Assembly: GCA_910575155.1 (NCBI GenBank)
Contig: CAJTDX010000010.1
Location: 58,008 to 122,007, forward strand
Reading direction: 5' to 3'
Origin: Lachnospiraceae bacterium
GTDB taxonomy: Bacteria > Bacillota > Clostridia > Lachnospirales > Lachnospiraceae
Length of the DNA: 64,000 nt
The notes beneath the pieces are model-generated. The model searched no databases. It was given only the letters and a program-made list of their open reading frames with translations, and was not told the origin of the DNA. Of this stretch, positions 35,710-45,466 are shown piece after piece. Position 1 is the first letter of the stretch. Each line of letters starts with the position of its first letter. A program made the position numbers and the translations under genes.

Positions 35710-36582
35710 ATGCATTTCGTAACAGCAAAAGGAATATTATCTTCAAAAAATGGCATGAACTTATACCGCGGCTGCTCTCACGGGTGCATTTACTGCGATT
35801 CCAGAAGCAAATGCTACCATATGGAACATGCTTTTGAAGATATTGAAATCAAAGAAAACGCTCTTGACCTGCTGGAATATGCTCTCTCTCACAAGCGGAA
35901 AAAATGTATGATTGGCACAGGCGCCATGACAGACCCCTATATTCCTCTGGAAATGGAAACTGAATATCTCAGAAAAGCTCTGCATTTAATATATACGCAC
36001 GGATTTGGATTTACAGTGATTACCAAGTCACAGCGCATTTTACGGGATTTAGACCTTTTACAGAAAATAAATGAACGGACAAAATGCGTAGTGCAGATGA
36101 CCCTGACCACTTACGATGAAGACTTGTGCAGAAAAATTGAACCTAATGTGAGTACCACAAAAGAACGCTTTGAGACTTTAAAAAAACTCCATAACGCCGG
36201 AATCCCAACCGTCGTGTGGCTGAGTCCTGTATTACCTTTTATTAATGACACCAAAGACAATATTGCCGGAATCTTAAATATGTGCGCAGAGGCAAAGGTT
36301 TACGGCGTGATCTGTTTCGGTATGGGACTTACACTTCGCGAGGGAAACAAAGAGTATTTTTATGCGCAATTAGACCGTCTGTTCCCTCACTTAAAAGAGA
36401 CATATATACGCACATATGGAAACCAGTATATAATAGAAAGTCCAAACAGCCGCCCTTTAATGCAGCTATTTCATCAGACATGCAAAATGAACGGAATTGT
36501 ACATAATAATGATCAGATTTTCCAATATTTAAATACTTTTGAGGAAAAAAATTTAAACCGGCAATTAACACTCTGGGATTAA
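35710..36582 (+). CDS. SPL-type radical SAM protein
   Basis: About 290 residues from the ATG with GGGAGG upstream. The radical-SAM cluster is YRGCSHGCIYCDSR (CxxxCxxC), then GTGAMTDPYIPLE, TKSQRILRDLDLL and VWLSPVLPFINDT, as in spore-photoproduct-lyase-like proteins that generally lack a lesion-binding domain. It generates the 5'-deoxyadenosyl radical; the substrate is unknown. A relative lies about 400 bases on, in the opposite orientation (36990-37823). Confidence 0.87.
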   Translation: MHFVTAKGILSSKNGMNLYRGCSHGCIYCDSRSKCYHMEHAFEDIEIKENALDLLEYALSHKRKKCMIGTGAMTDPYIPLEMETEYLRKALHLIYTHGFGFTVITKSQRILRDLDLLQKINERTKCVVQMTLTTYDEDLCRKIEPNVSTTKERFETLKKLHNAGIPTVVWLSPVLPFINDTKDNIAGILNMCAEAKVYGVICFGMGLTLREGNKEYFYAQLDRLFPHLKETYIRTYGNQYIIESPNSRPLMQLFHQTCKMNGIVHNNDQIFQYLNTFEEKNLNRQLTLWD

Positions 36583-36643
36583 ATTCATGTTCCCTGATTC
36601 TGCCTGTAAGTTTATTGCTGTAAAGAAGCAATAAATCATTCCA

Positions 36644-36949
36644 TTATTCTAAATCCTCAATACTAAAACTTTCTGTTTTCAAATTACAATAATGCCTGCC
36701 CTTTACGGCTGTAAATTTCAATACGCAATAGTCGGGATCCGTCATGCCCTGCTTATAATACATGGTATCCCCTGTACGCCAGATTTCCCGCTTTATATCA
36801 TCGTCCCGTAAAACTTCCATTGTGCCTGTCATCATAATACCTTCATATTTAAAGCGTCCTCTGTTATAAAAATAAACGCTTGCCTTTGGATTCTTCATAA
36901 ACTGCCGTGCGCGCATAGAAGACGTATTGGTTGAAAAATAAATAATCAT
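36644..36949 (-). pseudogene. pyridoxamine-phosphate-oxidase-like flavoprotein, 5'-truncated
   Basis: The encoded 101 residues (YFSTNTSSMRARQFMKNPKA, YFYNRGRFKYEGIMMTGTME) match the C-terminal two thirds of a general-stress PNPOx-like split barrel. The first strands (about 40 residues) are absent. The ATG has no ribosome site, and in-frame codons upstream are unrelated. The gene was probably cut at its 5' end by a deletion joining it to the region after the radical-SAM gene. Confidence 0.65.
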
Positions 36950-36989
36950 AATTATGACACACAGGCATCTCTCTTGTCGTATTCTTATT

Positions 36990-37823
36990 TTAGTGATTAT
37001 TTAATTTCTCTTTTACCAGTTTTTCATGATAAAAATAATTGACATAATCCAAGCCCAGTTCATCACAATATGTATTGAGCGAATCAGCCAACATCTCCCA
37101 ATATGTATTGTCTTTTTCTGAATATATTGTTCTGTATTGTTCTTTTAAGTCAGGATCACGCGTATTGATATAAGAAAGTATACTGCTTTTATATTCCCCT
37201 CTGAGATTCAGATTTTCAAACCAATATTCACAGACATCTTCCTTCGATCTGTCAATAATCTCTTTCCATTCTGTGATATAAGGAAATATTGGCGACATAA
37301 ACAATACCGTATGAATACCTGCATTATGTAATATTTTTATCGCCTCAAGCCTGTCCTCAATGGAACTGCCATTGTCCATATCCGCCCTGAAATCTTCATC
37401 TAAAGTATTGATGGATAACGCCACTTTGAGGTTTGACATCCTTTTCAATAATTCTATATCCCGCAAAATAAGTGTTGATTTTGTTGAAATTGTAATCTGG
37501 CAGTCTGCATTCACAAGCTGTTCTAAAATTTTCCTTGTAATGCCATATTTTTCCTCATAAGAATTATAACAATCTGTTACGGACGACATAAAAACAGATT
37601 TTCCTTTGATCCTTTTTAAACTAATAGGTTTTTCACATTGTTTAATGTCTATAAATTTTCCCCATTCTTCTCTGTGCCCTGTAAATCTTTTCATAAATCT
37701 CGCATAACAGTATTTACAGGCGTGCGTACAGCCGACATAGGGATTTATCACATAATCACTTGCCGGCAAATTTGATTTTGTTAAATAATCCTTCGTAATG
37801 ATTTCCTGCTCTATGAGATCCAT
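36990..37823 (-). CDS. SPL-type radical SAM protein (second)
   Basis: About 277 residues from the ATG with GGAGGTG 9 bases upstream; a longer frame back to 38024 has no such support. Motif NPYVGCTHACKYCYARF (CxxxCxxC), then ISTKSTLILRDIELLKRM and FMSPIFPYITEW. Related to but distinct from the protein at 35710. SPL-like radical SAM enzymes with CKYCYA often act on nucleic acid or small substrates, but none is assigned here. Confidence 0.85.
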   Translation of the reverse strand: MDLIEQEIITKDYLTKSNLPASDYVINPYVGCTHACKYCYARFMKRFTGHREEWGKFIDIKQCEKPISLKRIKGKSVFMSSVTDCYNSYEEKYGITRKILEQLVNADCQITISTKSTLILRDIELLKRMSNLKVALSINTLDEDFRADMDNGSSIEDRLEAIKILHNAGIHTVLFMSPIFPYITEWKEIIDRSKEDVCEYWFENLNLRGEYKSSILSYINTRDPDLKEQYRTIYSEKDNTYWEMLADSLNTYCDELGLDYVNYFYHEKLVKEKLNNH

Positions 37824-38161
37824 CTGCTGAATCACACCTCCAGTAAGCTTTTTGTTGCAGTCTGATGAAACGCAAAAAGATATTACTTGCTGTTCTTGAC
37901 TTCCACTAAACATATATATTATACTCCTTATAAACACAGGAACAAACGGTGAAATCCTTCTCTGAGAAGCCGGGCAATACTTAGCCGGACATATTATGTT
38001 TACCAAACTGCAAATAGTGTTCACAACTTCTCAATCATTCTCCTGTTACAAGAACGGTGGTTTTATACACCAATCCCTCAACCCGTGCTATGAGCGAGAA
38101 CATATGCCTGCTGCTTAGAACACGTTTCGTAATTTCTTTTTTGAGTTCTGCAGATATGAAT
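37824..38161. other. gene-poor stretch
   Basis: Only short frames. A minus-strand frame at 38035-38172 (opening KNKFISAELKKEITKRVLSS) overlaps the end of the upstream gene and may be a remnant. I see no terminator or RNA gene. Confidence 0.4.
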
Positions 38162-38566
38162 TTATTTTTCATCCTCCAATAATTGAACAGTCTCAACCTG
38201 TTGTATTTGTCCAGGGTCTGTTTCAAGAATTTCTCCCGTAAAGGTAATGGAAACAGTATCGCCAATATTCAGATCATCCTGTGAAATATCGGTATTTTGC
38301 CATGTGATTTTTGTTCCTTCTGCAATGGAAAAGCAGAATCTTCCTCTAAAATTAATATCGTTTACCTCCAGCCCTGTTACCGTAAACCTATTATTTTGAA
38401 TTTCAGAAATAGCGGCGTAAAAAGTCTGCGAGTTCTGTGCAGATCCAGAATTTTCCATATGCTTATAAGCAGCCCTGTATCCAAAAAAGTAAAACAGTCC
38501 CGCAATTGCCAGACTATAACACAGCAATATCATTACAAATCCAACCGTCTTTCTATTTCTGTTCAT
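38162..38566 (-). CDS. small membrane-anchored protein with OB-like domain
   Basis: 134 residues from the ATG with AGGAGA 6 bases upstream. One N-terminal membrane helix (GFVMILLCYSLAIAGLFYFF), a linker, then a beta-rich domain (NNRFTVTGLEVNDINFRGRF, NIGDTVSITFTGEILETDPG). This resembles DUF3221-like exported proteins, though I am not certain. It is probably anchored outside the membrane. The gene follows the hypothetical gene 38634-39128 on the same strand. Confidence 0.6.
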   Translation of the reverse strand: MNRNRKTVGFVMILLCYSLAIAGLFYFFGYRAAYKHMENSGSAQNSQTFYAAISEIQNNRFTVTGLEVNDINFRGRFCFSIAEGTKITWQNTDISQDDLNIGDTVSITFTGEILETDPGQIQQVETVQLLEDEK

Positions 38567-38633
38567 TCTAATTCTCCTAAATATTGTATTGCCATTTTTA
38601 CGTGTAAATAAATCATCAGCTGTTTTGTACTCA

Positions 38634-39128
38634 TTACTGTTTTTCATAAAAAACCAGACACTGACCGTCATCCGAATATGCGGCTAATTTATCGTATTGC
38701 GGAGTAACAATGTAAAAATCATCCAGCCATCCGTCAACTTCACTCAGCACATCTGTTATGATATCTATATATCCCTCATAAACCCAGCCATCGGAAAGAA
38801 TTAAATAAATTTTTTTATTCCAATCATACAATAAGCGTTCTTTGATTTTTGCCAGCATACAGTTCCAGCCAATCGTTTCGCTGACACAATCTATTTCCTT
38901 TAGTTCCTGCCGGAAATGCAGCCAGCAATAATTTAGTTCAACTTTTGGATATTTCTCATAATCTGCAAATGCATAATAAAATCCATTTATAACCTTTTTG
39001 TATTTTGTTTTTGAATATTCATAAAACAATTTTCTGTCAATTGATTTTTCCTTTATAATTTCTTCAATTTCATTCCGAATCCAGTATTTTACCGGCTGAT
39101 CTTTCAAACGTTCTCTCCAACTTTCCAT
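38634..39128 (-). CDS. hypothetical protein, 164 residues
   Basis: AGGTGAAAA precedes the ATG. It is soluble and acidic, rich in Trp and Tyr (WLHFRQELKEIDCVSETIGW, GWLDDFYIVTPQYDKLAAYS). I recognise no domain with confidence; small single proteins of this composition are often immunity proteins or defence accessory proteins, but that is a guess. It begins just inside the remnant of a methyltransferase pseudogene. Confidence 0.6.
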   Translation of the reverse strand: MESWRERLKDQPVKYWIRNEIEEIIKEKSIDRKLFYEYSKTKYKKVINGFYYAFADYEKYPKVELNYCWLHFRQELKEIDCVSETIGWNCMLAKIKERLLYDWNKKIYLILSDGWVYEGYIDIITDVLSEVDGWLDDFYIVTPQYDKLAAYSDDGQCLVFYEKQ

Positions 39129-39189
39129 TTTTCACCTACCTGAAAAACACCACTTCTTTCTCCGCAAGAGGAGCAAAGAACAAATCTAT

Positions 39190-39650
39190 TGCGTACAGCA
39201 GTCCTATAATGTCCAATAGCAATTTGCCCCAGGAGCGTCCTATGCTCTTGTTCCCACATCGAAATTTCTTTCTCGGTAAGCGAAGCGCCGATTCCCCGGC
39301 AAGCCTTCATTCTTCCATTCCAGCTTTCACGGGTAAACGGTATTCTCAGAGTAAATTCTTCATGATATACAAGCTCAAAGTTTTCTCTGTAACAATCTGG
39401 TATGTCTATTCGATGTTTCGTTTCTCCTGCGCCGCTCCAATTTGGTTTATATTTTAATACAAGTTTTTCACTGGCTCCTGCAGTCTCATCCTCAAAAGGC
39501 AGCCATGCCATATATAAAACAAGAATACTTCGCCCCATATTGGTACATATTTCTGGGAAGAACTCCCGTTCCAGTTCCAATATCAAGGAAAGATTGTCCC
39601 TCTAAGCATAATTTGCGGTCAATAATTCTCTGATAAAACTCCTTCTTCAT
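39190..39650 (-). pseudogene. decayed copy of the methyltransferase at 62797-63582
   Basis: The 5' part encodes KKEFYQRIIDRKLCLEGQSF and LDIGTGTGVLPRNMYQYGAK, then jumps out of frame to SILVLYMAWLPFEDETAG. About 80 codons present in the intact copy (the middle of the Rossmann fold) are deleted and the join shifts the frame. The 3' part follows the intact copy to about LLGQIA and then degenerates. It is clearly non-functional. Upstream non-coding sequence also aligns with that of the intact gene, so the duplication included the promoter. Confidence 0.85.
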
Positions 39651-39711
39651 ATCATAGCTTCCTCAATCCCGACTTTACACTCTCTGCAACTTCCAGGCAA
39701 ATGGGAATTTA

Positions 39712-40044
39712 TTATTTTTTGCAAACTGTGTGGCTAACAATGATTATTACCAGGCAATCGACGCCTACAACGCCAAGTGCAATATATGCAAAACCAGCTG
39801 GCAGCACGTCCTCAAACAAGCCCATAACAAGAATGAGAAACGCTATAACTGCCATTCCAAATCCTGTCGTTCTACATAATTTCTTTTCATCGTATTTTGC
39901 TTTTTCTTCTTTCGATGCCATATTATACCCTGAAATAAACCAGTTTCCATGACCAGACAGTAACATTATGGAAATCAGCAAAAATATTACGAATATAACC
40001 CATATAATCCAATCCGCCCCACTTGATACGTCGACTAATTTCAT
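39712..40044 (-). CDS. DUF3784-like small membrane protein
   Basis: About 110 residues, with membrane helices WIIWVIFVIFLLISIMLL, a central loop GHGNWFISGYNMASKEEKAK, then GMAVIAFLILVMGLF and a last helix. The loop GYNxxSKEEKAKYD is the hallmark of DUF3784, a family of unknown function. AAGGAGG lies 11 bases upstream of the chosen ATG; an in-frame TTG 21 bases earlier overlaps that site. Confidence 0.75.
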   Translation of the reverse strand: MKLVDVSSGADWIIWVIFVIFLLISIMLLSGHGNWFISGYNMASKEEKAKYDEKKLCRTTGFGMAVIAFLILVMGLFEDVLPAGFAYIALGVVGVDCLVIIIVSHTVCKK

Positions 40045-40133
40045 TAATATTATATCCTCCTTCAAATACCGATTTCTCAGTCTAATTTCTTTTTCTAAGT
40101 ATACATGAAATTATAAGACTTTTCAATTTCTGT

Positions 40134-40745
40134 TTAATCTTTCATAATGTACCGGCCTTTTCCGATTTTGGCTACGACATGATCTTTTTCAAATTGATTT
40201 AAAATACGCTGAAGCTGTCTTGGGCTGCAATGAAGTCTGAAAGCGGTTTTTTCTATTCCAGATAAAATATGATGATCGCACTTGAATTTCATATAATTGA
40301 GAATGCGTTCAGAAAGTGAGGATGGCGCTGCATCGGCATTAGTTATTGTACTGATTTTATTTGCCAGTGTTATAGCCATTAACTGCAGGAAAGCTATATT
40401 CTGGAGCAGTTTATCCTTATATGGAACAGTGTCAATTGCAATTGTAAGAAGGGAACTTGAAGCTTCAGCAAGAACATTATCACCGCCGGCTACAAATAAA
40501 TCCATTTCACCAATAATGTAATTTTTACCGCCATTTGAAAGACTGTAAGCGCTTCCGTCATCACGGATCAACGATATGGAAAGATTTCCGCTTATTACAA
40601 CCTGAAAATAGTTATAATTTGATACACTTTCACCAGATTCATATTCAATGAGAAAAAAAGGAACCTGCAACGAACGGAGCGTATCAGCATATTTACAAAC
40701 GTTTAGCGCTTCATCAATCTTTGCATTGTTATATATTTTTTTCAT
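40134..40745 (-). CDS. Crp/Fnr-family transcriptional regulator
   Basis: About 203 residues from the ATG with GGAGGG upstream. N-terminal cyclic-nucleotide-binding-like barrel (YFQVVISGNLSISLIRDDGS, YIIGEMDLFVAGGDNVLAEA) and a C-terminal winged helix (LHCSPRQLQRILNQFEKDHV). There is no cysteine cluster for Fe-S binding, so it is not FNR itself. It is divergent from a MATE pump with about 90 bases between start codons, so it probably controls the pump. Confidence 0.87.
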   Translation of the reverse strand: MKKIYNNAKIDEALNVCKYADTLRSLQVPFFLIEYESGESVSNYNYFQVVISGNLSISLIRDDGSAYSLSNGGKNYIIGEMDLFVAGGDNVLAEASSSLLTIAIDTVPYKDKLLQNIAFLQLMAITLANKISTITNADAAPSSLSERILNYMKFKCDHHILSGIEKTAFRLHCSPRQLQRILNQFEKDHVVAKIGKGRYIMKD

Positions 40746-40834
40746 CAAAAACCCTCCGAACAGGACGTTTGTCTCGTTGTTTTCTTCCATTATAGTTTAA
40801 AATTTCATGGAAAACAATGGAGAGGTGAAATTTT

Positions 40835-42178
40835 ATGAATAACGTATTTGAAGAAAAGAATATTTCAAAAGCAGTATTGAAACTCGGAATACCTGCAATG
40901 CTGGGTTCCCTAACAACACTTATTTATAACACGGCAGATACATATTTTGTTTCTTTAACAAAAGAACCTGCCATGATTGCTGCCGTTACTCTATGTGTGC
41001 CGGTTCTTTTGATTATCATGTCAATAGCATGTATTTTTGGTATGGGCGGCAGTTCTGTAATTGCGAGAATGACAGGCGAGGGCAGAAATGAAGATTCTGC
41101 AAAGTGCTTTAACTTTTGCAGTTATGCAATGGCAATTGCGGGCATTGGCGCAATGATAATTGGTCTTCTGTTTATAAATCAGATTGCTGATATCATTGGA
41201 GCAGATGAAGAGAATTTTGAATATACATGTGACTATCTGAGATGGATATTTATAGGGACTCCTGCAATTATGCTTTCAAATGGGCTGATTCACTCATTCC
41301 GTTCTATTGGGTTGATTAAGGAAGCTACCATCGGTCTTGCTATTGGAAATGGAGTGAATATCGTGTTCGACTGGATATTGATTGTATTACTTAAGATGGG
41401 AACAACGGGCGCGGCAGCTGCTACATCATTTGGGTTTGCATGTGCAACAGTTTATTATATGATCTGCTTGATTATTCAGGAACGAAAAAAGAATGAATGT
41501 TTGAAAATGTCACTAAGATACTTTTCCTTTGAAAAAGAAATAGTGTGCAATGTCATTAAAATTGGAATCCCGGGAGCGCTTATTACAGTTATGATGAGCG
41601 TGGCAAATATTGTTCTGAATAATTATATTGGAATATATGGCTCCGATGCAGTGGCGTCTTATGGTATTGCATATAAAATAGATATGTTTCCGATTATGCT
41701 GTCTGTAGGTCTGTCGCAGGGAACAGCTCCTTTGGTGGGGTATTGTTATGGACAAAAGAACGAAAAACGGCTTGCTTGTTCCATGCGTGTTGCAATCATA
41801 TATGGAGTCGTATTAGGGGCGATATTCACGGTTATTTTATTCTTTTTAAACCGCATATTAGCTGGAATATTCTTAGATCATGAAGAACTGATTGCCCAAA
41901 CAGCGTGGTTTTTACGTTTGCCATGTTTCCATGCGCCTTTATTAGGTGTAATAAATATGGTGACTTCATATTTCCAGGCGCTTGGTAAAGCGCTAAATTC
42001 ATTGATTATTACAATACTTAGAAATGTTATTTTATTTATACCCACAGTTGCGGCGCTTAATTATTTCTTTAAATTGAATGGAGTAATCCTTACACAACTT
42101 CTTGTTGAGATCGTTCTTATGATGATTTGTTTGATAATGTATATGAGGAATCAGCCTGAGAAAGTTTTAAAAGAATAA
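40835..42178 (+). CDS. MATE family efflux transporter
   Basis: 447 residues, twelve membrane helices in two halves. KLGIPAMLGSLTTLIYNTAD and VTLCVPVLLIIMSIACIFGMGGSSVIARMTGEG match the first half; the second begins IKIGIPGALITVMMSVANIV and contains LSQGTAPLVGYCYGQKN. MATE pumps export cationic drugs or metabolites using sodium or protons. GGAGAGG precedes the ATG. A Crp-like regulator sits divergently upstream. Confidence 0.94.
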   Translation: MNNVFEEKNISKAVLKLGIPAMLGSLTTLIYNTADTYFVSLTKEPAMIAAVTLCVPVLLIIMSIACIFGMGGSSVIARMTGEGRNEDSAKCFNFCSYAMAIAGIGAMIIGLLFINQIADIIGADEENFEYTCDYLRWIFIGTPAIMLSNGLIHSFRSIGLIKEATIGLAIGNGVNIVFDWILIVLLKMGTTGAAAATSFGFACATVYYMICLIIQERKKNECLKMSLRYFSFEKEIVCNVIKIGIPGALITVMMSVANIVLNNYIGIYGSDAVASYGIAYKIDMFPIMLSVGLSQGTAPLVGYCYGQKNEKRLACSMRVAIIYGVVLGAIFTVILFFLNRILAGIFLDHEELIAQTAWFLRLPCFHAPLLGVINMVTSYFQALGKALNSLIITILRNVILFIPTVAALNYFFKLNGVILTQLLVEIVLMMICLIMYMRNQPEKVLKE

Positions 42179-42250
42179 TGGATGAGCTGACTAAGGCAAT
42201 CGAGCAGGAATACAGAACTAATTTACACTACCAACTTCCATTTTCTTATT

Positions 42251-42739
42251 TTACAAATTACTTTTTATCTCCATTTCTCTGCATTTCCATTCTTCGCCCA
42301 AAACATGATATGTTTCGGCTGCATCCCGAACTATATCATGAAAACCGACAGCTTTATAACAGTAATAAGCAGACGGATTGTTTTCAAAAACTCCAAGCGA
42401 TGCTTTCTTTGCACCGTATTGTTCAAATACAAATTGCAAACCTAAGCGGAGCATCGCTTTTCCATAACCTTTTCCACGCATATCGGGTTTTATTGTAACA
42501 AAGCCAAAACGCAATTCATTCGCCGCTTCATCAGGATTTCTTAATGTAAAAAAGCCAATCATTCCTGTTTCATCAAATGCAGTAAACGGCATGAGCGACT
42601 CAACAAATTTGAATTCATTTTGTGTAATTGGATAATCTCCAAGCACACCCGCCGTCCACTGATAAAATGCTTTTTCCTCCTTACACCACGATAGTATTGT
42701 ATCTGCGTCGGCAGATTTATACGGTCTTATTCTAAGCAT
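42251..42739 (-). CDS. GNAT family N-acetyltransferase (RimJ/RimL-like)
   Basis: 162 residues. RIRPYKSADADTILSWCKEE at the start; ELRFGFVTIKPDMRGKGYGK contains the R-G-K-G-Y-G acetyl-CoA loop, then SLGVFENNPSAYYCYKAVGF. It may acetylate a protein N-terminus or a small molecule. Its stop lies 70 bases from the end of the MATE gene, on the opposite strand. Confidence 0.87.
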   Translation of the reverse strand: MLRIRPYKSADADTILSWCKEEKAFYQWTAGVLGDYPITQNEFKFVESLMPFTAFDETGMIGFFTLRNPDEAANELRFGFVTIKPDMRGKGYGKAMLRLGLQFVFEQYGAKKASLGVFENNPSAYYCYKAVGFHDIVRDAAETYHVLGEEWKCREMEIKSNL

Positions 42740-42924
42740 ATATACGCCTTCTTTCTCTATCCTTTATTATTTTACATGAATATTTCCTTCAATAGTCATG
42801 TATTTATCTATGCAAGAACATACAATACCTCTTAATGGATCTAATCTACATCTCAGTCACTCCTTAAATCCCGATTATTCTCTCCGCTTCTCCTTTTTAA
42901 TTATACCGGAAAACATAGGCTTGT

Positions 42925-43097
<173 letters not shown>

Positions 43098-43108
<11 letters not shown>

Positions 43109-43913
43109 TATAAGTGTTCTTCACACTGGCGGCGCCGCTAAATTCACAGGAGGATAACTGTTCTTCGGGCAGGCGACAGGTACGACGCTCCTTTTTTACA
43201 AGTTCTTTTACAAATTCCGTTGCAGGGCAGCGAAGCAGATCTTCCGGCTTTGCAAACTGTTCGATTTTGCCGTCGTTCATAACGAGTACCTTTGTGCCGA
43301 GTTTCAGCGCCTCGGAAATATCGTGGGTGACGAACAACACAGTAATACCTGTCTGCCTGTGAATCCGTTTCAATTCCGTTTGAAGCTGTCCCCGTGTAAT
43401 TTCATCCACAGCGCCAAACGGCTCGTCCATCAGCAGAATATCCGGTGAGGCTGCCAAAGCACGGGCAATGCCAACCCTTTGCTGCTGGCCTCCTGAAAGC
43501 TCGGATGGATAGCGGTACTTCAAATCTTCCGAAAGTCCAACAATTCCCATCCATTTAGATACGGCATTTTTTGTTTTTTCTTTATCCCGCTTGTTCAGTA
43601 AGTTCGGAACATAGGAGATATTTTGTTCTACTGTCATATGCGGGAACAGTACGCTTCCCTGAATGACATAGCCGATATTTCTGCGAAGCTGCGTCTGATT
43701 TTTATTACGGATGTTTTCACCGTCAACGAATATATCTCCCAAAGTCTGCTGAATCAAACCGTTGACCATTTTGAGGGCAGTCGTTTTGCCGCAGCCTGAC
43801 GAGCCGATCATCGTTACAAATTCGCCTTTTTCTATGGAAAGGTTAAACCTCTCCATCACTACTTTTTCACCATATGCTTTTTTGATATTCTTAAATTCAA
43901 TCGCTGTTTTCAT
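43098..43913 (-). CDS. osmoprotectant ABC transporter ATPase (OpuCA-like)
   Basis: About 271 residues from the ATG with GAGGTGG upstream. Walker A GSSGCGKTT, signature LSGGQQQRVGIARAL, Walker B ILLMDEPFGAVDE, switch VTHD. Sequence details (TMIGSSGCGKTTALKMVNGL, VEQNISYVPNLL) are typical of OpuCA/ProV-like ATPases for betaine, carnitine or choline. It lacks C-terminal CBS domains, so it may not sense ionic strength by that route. It starts 12 bases after the permease gene. Confidence 0.9.
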
Positions 43914-43924
43914 TTTATTCCACC

Positions 43925-45463
43925 TCACCGTAAAAGATCATGACTACGAAGAAAATCTTCCGCTGCTTCTCTTGGCTCTTTGTTTTCCGTTTCAACAGAG
44001 TAGTTCAGTTCCGCCATATCGCTGTCGGTAATCAGCCCGTTCAGTTTTTCAAACACAGCTTCCAGCTCCGGATATTTTTCAAGCACTTCTGCACGAATTA
44101 CATTCCCGCAAATATAAGAAGGATAAAAATTCTTGTCATCCTCTAAAACAACCACATCGGAAGCCGATAACTGTCCGTCCGTTGTAAAAATCACCATTAC
44201 ATCAATCTTTTTCTGATTGATTGCCTGATATTTAAGCCCGATGTCTAAATCCATCGTTTTGCCGAACGTCAATCCGTAGATTTCACAAAGAGCGTCGTAG
44301 CCGTCCTCACGTTCAAAGAAATCGTATTCTGCACCAAAGATGAGACTGCCTGCCACAGATTTCAAATCGGAATAGGTTTTCAGGTTGTATTTTTCCGCAA
44401 TTTCACGGCGGACAACTAAACCATAAGTATTATTAAAACCATACATTCCAACCCAATTCATATTGAATCGTTCGCTGTATTCATTTTTCAATTCGCCGAA
44501 TAAATCTTCGTTATATAAACCGTCATGTCCCAGTACCATATTCCATCCTGTGCCTGTGTATTCAGGATATAAGTCAAATTCTCCGCTCTCCATTGCCGGC
44601 TGGATATTTGAAGTTCCACCGCCAACGCCTTGCGTCAATTCCACATTCAAATCTGTGTCCTGCCTGATCAGAATGTCCAGCATTTCACCAAGAACATATT
44701 GTTCTGTCATCGGCTTTGTTGCAATATGTATGGTGTCTTTCTGCTGTGTGTTTATCAAAACGCTTCCCGCAATGCCCAAACAGAGTATGGCAGCGATTAT
44801 AGCCATTATCTTGTTTGTTTTCTTATGCTTAACGCTGTGTTTGCTCATTCGTTTTTCAATGAATCCAAGCACGAAATCCATTACAAGAGCAAGCAGTGCA
44901 ATCAATAAGCTGCCGACCATTGTCGTTGCCGCATTATTTGTCGTAATACCCCGGTAAATCGCAACGCCCAAACCGCCTGCACCGATAAACGAGGCAATAC
45001 CTGCAAGGGCAATCGTCATCGTCACCATATTACGAATACCCGACATAATCACAGGCATAGCAAGCGGGAGCTTGATCTTAAACAAAATCTGCATTTTAGT
45101 ACTTCCCATACCTTTTGCCGCTTCCAAAACAGAGGGTTCTACATTGGTAAGCCCCGTATGCGTATTCCGCACCATTGGCAGCAGTGCATAAACTGTCAGC
45201 GCAATGATCGCAGTTGCATTTCCAACGCCCGAAAAAGGAATTAAAAAACCGAGCAGAGAAATTGACGGTATCGTATATAAAAAATTGATAACGCCTAAAG
45301 CCGGCTTTGCGGTTTTTTGAAATTCGCTGATCAGAATCCCCACAAGTCCTCCGAACAGTATTGCAATCAAAATGGAAACCAACGATATTTCCAAATGTTC
45401 AAACAACAGTTCCAGGAAAAAATCTTTTCTTTCCATAAAAACAGACCACATATCCTTTAACAT
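43925..45463 (-). CDS. osmoprotectant permease fused to substrate-binding domain (OpuCB-OpuCC type)
   Basis: 512 residues. Residues 1-215 form the ABC permease (FLYTIPSISLLGFLIPFSGV, VRNTHTGLTNVEPSVLEAAK, the EAA loop). A further membrane helix then links to a type II binding protein domain (IHIATKPMTEQYVLGEMLDI, FDLYPEYTGTGWNMVLG). Such fusions import choline, betaine or carnitine with the binding domain tethered outside. Paired with the adjacent ATPase it forms a complete two-gene transporter. Confidence 0.92.
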   Translation of the reverse strand: MLKDMWSVFMERKDFFLELLFEHLEISLVSILIAILFGGLVGILISEFQKTAKPALGVINFLYTIPSISLLGFLIPFSGVGNATAIIALTVYALLPMVRNTHTGLTNVEPSVLEAAKGMGSTKMQILFKIKLPLAMPVIMSGIRNMVTMTIALAGIASFIGAGGLGVAIYRGITTNNAATTMVGSLLIALLALVMDFVLGFIEKRMSKHSVKHKKTNKIMAIIAAILCLGIAGSVLINTQQKDTIHIATKPMTEQYVLGEMLDILIRQDTDLNVELTQGVGGGTSNIQPAMESGEFDLYPEYTGTGWNMVLGHDGLYNEDLFGELKNEYSERFNMNWVGMYGFNNTYGLVVRREIAEKYNLKTYSDLKSVAGSLIFGAEYDFFEREDGYDALCEIYGLTFGKTMDLDIGLKYQAINQKKIDVMVIFTTDGQLSASDVVVLEDDKNFYPSYICGNVIRAEVLEKYPELEAVFEKLNGLITDSDMAELNYSVETENKEPREAAEDFLRSHDLLR

Positions 45464-45466
45464 TTT

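Noticed and set aside
38035..38265. 76-codon frame upstream of the second radical-SAM gene
   Set aside because: It overlaps the end of the neighbouring gene, lacks a ribosome site, and its sequence has no recognisable similarity; at most a remnant.
42178..42498. Open frame starting at the MATE stop (ATG overlapping TAATG)
   Set aside because: Beyond its first codons it is antisense to a convincing GNAT gene.
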